A stretch of 64,000 nucleotides of DNA. Origin: Gnetum montanum. Lineage: Eukaryota; Streptophyta; Gnetopsida; Gnetales; Gnetaceae. The position numbers were made by a program, and so were the translations under genes. This document shows positions 58,886 through 64,000 of this stretch, piece after piece. Every line of letters begins with the position of its first letter. Position 1 is the stretch's first letter. Location of the stretch: NCBI GenBank assembly GCA_015680685.1, contig MNCI01020745.1, positions 215,626 through 279,625 of the forward strand. Direction: 5' to 3'. A model generated the notes under the pieces. It did not search any database, was not told the origin of the DNA, and saw only the letters and a list, made by a program, of their open reading frames with translations.

Positions 58886-61800
58886 CTTGATTTAATGCTT
58901 CCAAGCTGGGAATGCCATGCTCAATGTGGAAACATGTCCATTATTTTACAAATTTATTAGCATTACAACATCTTTCCATTTTTAGTAATCCAGACTTACC
59001 TTTTTCAAACTCAAGCTTCCAAATTTGGGCAAAACATGAGCATGGCTAAGTACCATGGATTTCCATGTTAGGGAAATAGTGCTCAACGTAGAAGAAGGGG
59101 GGTAACATTCACTCATGCCTCCAGACACTCATCTAGCACACATTTGATCCCAAAGTAGACATTGCATCTAAGCATCTATGGTAGCCTTGGAACCTTACCA
59201 AACCTAATCAAAATTGGTTAAAACTAGTTGAAATCTAGGATTTTATGTGTTCCATACTAGGAAGGTCTTCTTCCACACTAAGCCTCTCATCCTTAGCATG
59301 GATAGATGAGGGAAGCCAAAAATGACCCAAATTGATGACCTAATGACCATTTCCTAATGCTAGATGATCCCTAAACCCCTACGAAACCCTCTAGAGCTTC
59401 TAACAGCCCAAAAATGGGTCAAAAATGGCACAAATCTATCATCCCCCTCTCATCCACATAGGGGACACCATTCCTAGCATGGAAGAAATGGGGGAGATTT
59501 CACAAGGCACTTAGAAACCTCCAAATTATCAAATCTTAACACCCAACATTGACTATCGACACTGACAACCCTTGGGATTGACATGCATGGTCAATTGGCT
59601 AACACTTTAGCCTAGATCTAACTTTTTCCATCAAGGGGGACCTCTTCCATGTTGATCCTTCAACCCTTAGTGTGAAAGAAAGGGGGAAAGCCTAAAATCC
59701 CCTTCATAGCCCCCAAAATAACTAGTTCTTAATCCTAAGCACTAATGGCGAACACTAATAACCCTATGAGCACTCATGCATAGCCAAATTGATCAAAAAT
59801 GATCAAAAATATTTTTCCCCAATTTTCCATGTTGGGCATGGAAGCTGTAGCATGGAAGAAGTGAGGGAAGCTCAAAAATGCCTTATGACCCTTGAAATAA
59901 TCAAATCTAAATGTCCAAATGTAGCAGGTGACCTCTTCCATGTTGATCCTTCAACCCTTGAAAATGACCATAGAAGATCAAAAAGGTTTCCCCTAGTTTT
60001 TCTACATTAAGAATGGAATCCCTAGCATGGAAATAGTGGGGGAAGTTCAAAAAATTCTGAAACAACCTTGAAACAACCAAATTTTAACATCATATGTTAG
60101 TAGTCAACACTAGCAACCTAGGAAGCCTGAATGCATGTCTGAAAATGATCATAGAAGATCAAAAAGCTTTCCCCCAAATTTTCCACATTCAACATGGAAG
60201 CCCCAATGTGGAAAAATGTGGGGAAGCCCAAAAAATGCCTTATCAACCTTGAAACAATTAAATTTTGACACTAAGCATTAACCATCATTGCCAGTAATTT
60301 CAAAAGCATGCATGCATGGTTGAAAGTGGTTAAAAACTATCAAAACGCTTTCCCCAAATTTTTCCACCTTGAGAATGGATGCCTTAGTGTGGAAAAAGTG
60401 GGGGAATCCCATAAGATACTCATAAACCTTCAAGAAAACCAAATTTTGGCACAAGGCATTAACCGTCATCACCAACAACCTTAGAAGCCTGCATGCATTA
60501 TTGAAAGTGGTCAAAAATAACCAAAAATATTTCCTCCCATTTTTCCACACTAAGCATGGAAATAGGGAGAAACTTAAAAACCACTTTAAAAACCTTTAAA
60601 ATGACTTTTTTTAACTTCAAACCCTAGTTCTCAACCCCATCAACCCTAGAGGATGACATGCATGGTTAATTGAAGTGAAAACTAGGCTAGATCTAAGTTT
60701 TATGATGTCTCCATGCTAGGAATTCCCCTCCTTCATGCTATTTAGCATGGAAATTAAGGTTTAAAACTATTTAAACTCCACAACTACCTTATAACAACAT
60801 TAACCAGACTTTTATGTGCTCTAGGACCCTACCGACATCATTTGAATCTCTCAAACTTCAAGAAACTAATGTTAGAAGGTCAAAAATTTATTTCCCCTTC
60901 TTTTCCATGTTGACCTCTCCATCCTCAATGTGGAAAGAAGGGTGGAATTCCAAAAAATACTTAAAGATACTCAAAGTTTCCAAACCTTGACACCAAACCC
61001 TAATCATTGGCCTCAGTAGCCTTAGAGGTTGACATGCAAAGTCGATTTAGGTCAAATTGGTCTAGATCTAAGATGCATAATTCTTTCACATTAAGGATCC
61101 CTTTCTCCATGCTAAGGGTAGCTTCCTCAATGTAGAAACTCAAAGGGGAACTTTTTTGGGGCTCCTAAACACCTCAGAATAACATCAAATGATCTTTCAT
61201 TTACTCTAAAACCTTGGTAGCAGCTATTGAAGCCCTTAGACTTTACAAAACTAATTCCAGATATCCAAAAATTCATTCCCTATTATTTTCCACTTTGAGC
61301 TTTCTATCCCCAACATGGAAGAAAAGGAGAAGCCAAAACACCACTTGGTGATATCCAAAACTATCAAATTTTAACATGGATCCATAGCCCTTGACCTTGG
61401 CAACCTTGGGAGATAACATGCATGGTCAATTATGATCAAATTGGCCTAGATCTAAGATTCTTACTTTCTCCATGCTAGAGAAACTTTCCCCATCATGGAA
61501 ACAAAAGGGGTAAGTTGCTTTTCCACTCTTGCAAGCAAGATGACACTCTTGGAAGCCAAAGATCTTTAGTGGAGAAGCCCAAAACCTCATAGCCTCAATA
61601 TTTTGCTTGTTTTATTTCATTTCAACCTTCAAAACCTATTTCCCTATTCTTCCATGCTAGAGTAACTCCCCCGACATGGAAATATATGGGAATACCTTAA
61701 GTACCCTTAAATAGCCTTCAAACATGCCCAAAATCAGCCAGAAACTTGTAGAATTGATGTTTACATCCTGAGGAGCCTATAAACTTAGTCAAAGTGCCTC

Positions 61801-62300
61801 AAAATCACTCTAAATTCATCAAATAAGTGTCTCCCTATTTTTCCATGCTGAGGATACTATGCCTAGGGTGGAAAAAAGGGGGAAATTTATTTCAACACCT
61901 ATAGACCCTCAAAATGATCCCAAATTGCCTCAGAACAAAGCTTGGAGATGCACAAGTTCCAAATATTGGTTCCAACCACCTATTGACCATGTTTTACCTT
62001 ATTTGTACTTGTATTTTGGTTCCCCATGATGAACCCCTTTCTTTTCCATGCAATCCAATGTGGAAACAAGGGGAAAAGACTTTAGAACCTACTTTTTAGC
62101 CTTTATAGACCTCTAGGGAGCCTAATTTTGATGGATCTGATCCTACACTACCTTGGAAAGGTCTTGGGACTTCAATTTTGGATCTTTGAATACCCCAAAA
62201 TCTATTTTCATTAGTCTTCATACTAAGGATCCCTGTTTCCATGTTGAGCCTAGCATGGAAGCCTCAAAACACTTGATTTTTGGGTCTAAACAACCTAACA
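58886..62300 (+). repeat. Degenerate satellite-like array, about 19 monomers of about 185 bp
   Basis: The core 'ttttccatgttgagcatgg' with 'gtggaaaaagtggggga' recurs near 58890, 59065, 59250, 59450, 59645, 59823, 59999, 60179, 60358, 60540, 60712, 60903, 61090, 61290, 61470, 61655, 61848, 62045 and 62217. Steps are 176-200 bp, and 59823-60540 holds the most regular part (176, 180, 179, 182). Many cores are inverted repeats, e.g. TCCATGCTA 60710-60718 with TAGCATGGA 60743-60751. The unit also carries 'ggcattaaccatcat' and 'cctgcatgcat' words. Confidence 0.88.
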
Positions 62301-62974
62301 ATAGCTTTGATTGATGCTTGAACTCACCTAATAGCCTTGTAGCCTCAAAACATGGCCCACTAAGGCATAAAACTAGCAAAACATAATCATTTTTAGCCAA
62401 AATTTATCATATATAGCCTAATTTTCTTGATTTTTGACTAATTACGTAATGTTTGGCTTGTTTTTGAACTTATGTTATCTTGTGGACCTTGTTGACCTTC
62501 TATGGCCTTTATACAACCTTATGTGTTCATTTTTTGTCTTATTATAGCTCTATTTATCTCTTTTTTTACTTTAAATGATATCAAATAGTAGGGTTTGACC
62601 TTTCCTAACCACTGTTTAACACCATATGACCATGGCTCGCCAAGGTCCTAAACTAGCATCATAGTCCACCAAGACTCTAAACTGGCATCATGGCCTACTA
62701 AGGCCTTAAACTAGCAAAATTGTAACATTTGTTGATAATTTTTAGCCTTACTCTTTGTACCTACCCTCGTTTGACCTTTGTTCACCTCTATTGCACTTTT
62801 TTGAATTGACCTTATCTCATTGATGATTTTAGATGGCCTTGATTGCATTAGATTTGCATATATTTTGTGGAATTTTAACATTATTTATTCACTTTTATCC
62901 AAGTTTCACTTAATATGCTTTTGTTTTATATGCAAGATCAAAGTATGAGTACCTAGAAGTAAATTAATTTACCT
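62301..62974 (+). repeat. Spacer with a second 29-bp minisatellite block
   Basis: One 29-bp unit lies near 62353-62381 and three in phase at 62634-62720 (ggctcgccaaggtcctaaac...). The rest is T-rich and noncoding. This block closes the repeat-rich spacer just before the reverse transcriptase. Confidence 0.75.
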
Positions 62975-64000
62975 TTGTATCTACATGGATCCCATGGTGA
63001 TATTAAATGGTGTATCAACTATGAGTGTCTAGATCTTAAGCTTGAGAGTCCTGTAGATCACATAGCCTCAATAGAGAAAACTCTAGAGTGGCCTAAAAAC
63101 TTGGTTAAAACCCTTGACTTAGAAGTAGAAGACATAACCAAAGACTCTCTAGTTGAAGTTCCTATCACAACACATAGTGATGGGAAGAAAACACTTAAAC
63201 TAAGTTCCTCACTAGAACCTCAATGTGCCCAAGACATCACTAAAGTCTTATAAAATAACATTAAGACATTTCCCTAGTCATATGAAGATATTCCAAGCCT
63301 ATACTCACATCTAGTCTAGCACAACATCATACTAGACCCTAGCATTAGACAAGTTAAGCAAAAAGTGAACAAGATTAGACCTAATTTGGCCTTCGCAATT
63401 CACAATGAAATCTCAAAACTCTACCAAGCAGGTTTCATTACAGCTATTGATTATACAAAATGGGTATCCAACATAGTGGTAGTCCTTAAGAAAAATGGGA
63501 GTATCCATATTTGCATTAATTTTCAAGATCTAAATAAAATAACCATCAAGCATGACTTCTTGTTGCCTACTATTGATCAACTTATCAATACTATAGTCAG
63601 ATATGCCTTGTTGTCCTTTATGGATGGATTCTCGAGATATAACCAAATTATAATCAACCTAGATCATAATCTTTATGACCCCATGGGTTACTTTTTGTTA
63701 TACCATGATGCCCTTTGGCCTTAAGAATGCTGGAGCGACATACCAAAGAGCCATGACCTATATCTTTAGTGATTACATCTTAGGTTTGCTTAATGATTAT
63801 GTAGATGACATAGTCATGAAGTCTAAGATAGCTAATGACCATGCTAATGACCTAGATCTTGTGCTTAAACAATGCCTCAAATACAAGCCTAGGCTTAATC
63901 CTAAGAAGTTTTTCTTTAGTGTCAAGATTGGTAATATGTTTGGCTTTGTAATCTCTCAAGAAGGGATACACAGAGATCCTAATAAGGTTAAGGTCATATC
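62975..64000 (+). pseudogene. Reverse transcriptase of G (Tat/Ogre-like), frameshifted and cut by the window end
   Basis: Frame from 62975 with stops near 63250-63320, then continuous from 63322: KLYQAGFITAIDYTKWVSNI and VVVLKKNGSIHICINFQDLN (RT entry region), then ALLSFMDGFSRYNQIIINLD. Near 63675 the frame shifts; from 63678 the other frame is open to the window end with MPFGLKNAGATYQRAM, the catalytic NDYVDDIVMKSK (YVDD at 63798-63809) and FGFVISQEGIHRDPNKVKV. All RT blocks expected before RNase H are present. It would copy the element RNA; integrase lies beyond the window. The wording fits Tat better than Athila or chromoviruses. Confidence 0.88.

Larger units (their letters stand above)
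49571..64000 (+). mobile_element. Element G: large Tat/Ogre-like gypsy retrotransposon, cut by the window end
   Basis: LTR, primer-site candidate, leader, gag-protease, about 7 kb of tandem-repeat-rich spacer, then reverse transcriptase running off the window. The gap between protease and reverse transcriptase is far larger than usual; Ogre elements normally have only a short intron there. More than 14.4 kb are visible without RNase H, integrase or 3' LTR, so the whole would be a very large element. Confidence 0.75.

Noticed and set aside
60278-60550. 90-codon minus-strand frame in the satellite array
   Set aside because: It spans tandem monomers and repeats a similar peptide twice; an artefact of the repeat.

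Overview
The window is repeat-derived DNA from a large, AT-rich plant nuclear genome. I recognise no intact host gene. LTR retrotransposons with plant tRNA-Asp-type primer sites, a Ty1/copia fragment, and Ty3/gypsy gag, protease and reverse transcriptase of the Tat/Ogre type are nested in one another. This resembles the heterochromatin of a gymnosperm or a giant-genome angiosperm, but the species cannot be told from the sequence. Element letters A-H are mine.

Layout. 1-474 is the end of an LTR (H). 475-3729 is old, decayed sequence with a possible foreign LTR. Element A (+, 3730-11959, target duplication CTATA) has gag-protease and a duplicated 3' part. 11965-14671 is AT-rich DNA followed by an antisense copia remnant, which resumes at 23698-23875. 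Element F (-, 14672-23697, target duplication ATGAG) sits inside the copia remnant. It has the same LTR family and gag but no protease; instead it carries a separate long coiled-coil ORF ('ORF-X', 929 codons) preceded by its own U3-like promoter module. D (23876-25528) and C (25529-28688 plus 36092 onward) are older relatives of A. Element B (+, 28689-36091, target duplication GATAC) is inserted into C. A, B, C, D and F show gag, with protease in A, B and C, but no reverse transcriptase or integrase, so any that moved needed pol from a partner.

From about 39121 to the end a second, larger gypsy type appears as two consecutive diverged units. E (39121-49570) has an LTR, gag-protease, tandem repeats and an antisense gene-like ORF with three introns that keep the frame. 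G (49571 to beyond the window) has an LTR, gag-protease, about 7 kb of layered tandem arrays (29 bp x15, 148 bp x3, about 185 bp x19) and then a Tat-like reverse transcriptase cut by the window edge.

How the parts relate. The A/B/F family shares LTR ends TGATGAG...CTCATCA, U3 arrays of the GATATC palindrome in front of TATAAATA, a tRNA-Asp primer site, iterated TTAGTCATGGGGG polypurine tracts and two conserved noncoding blocks, while the coding cargo differs between copies. E and G share a layout in which the protease is followed by a 29-32-bp minisatellite and then by about 190-bp monomers. The monomer cores are inverted repeats whose two arms differ together between E and G. Every reading frame has stops or shifts, but F and B are well preserved. 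Reading was by eye; no alignment or search was run.
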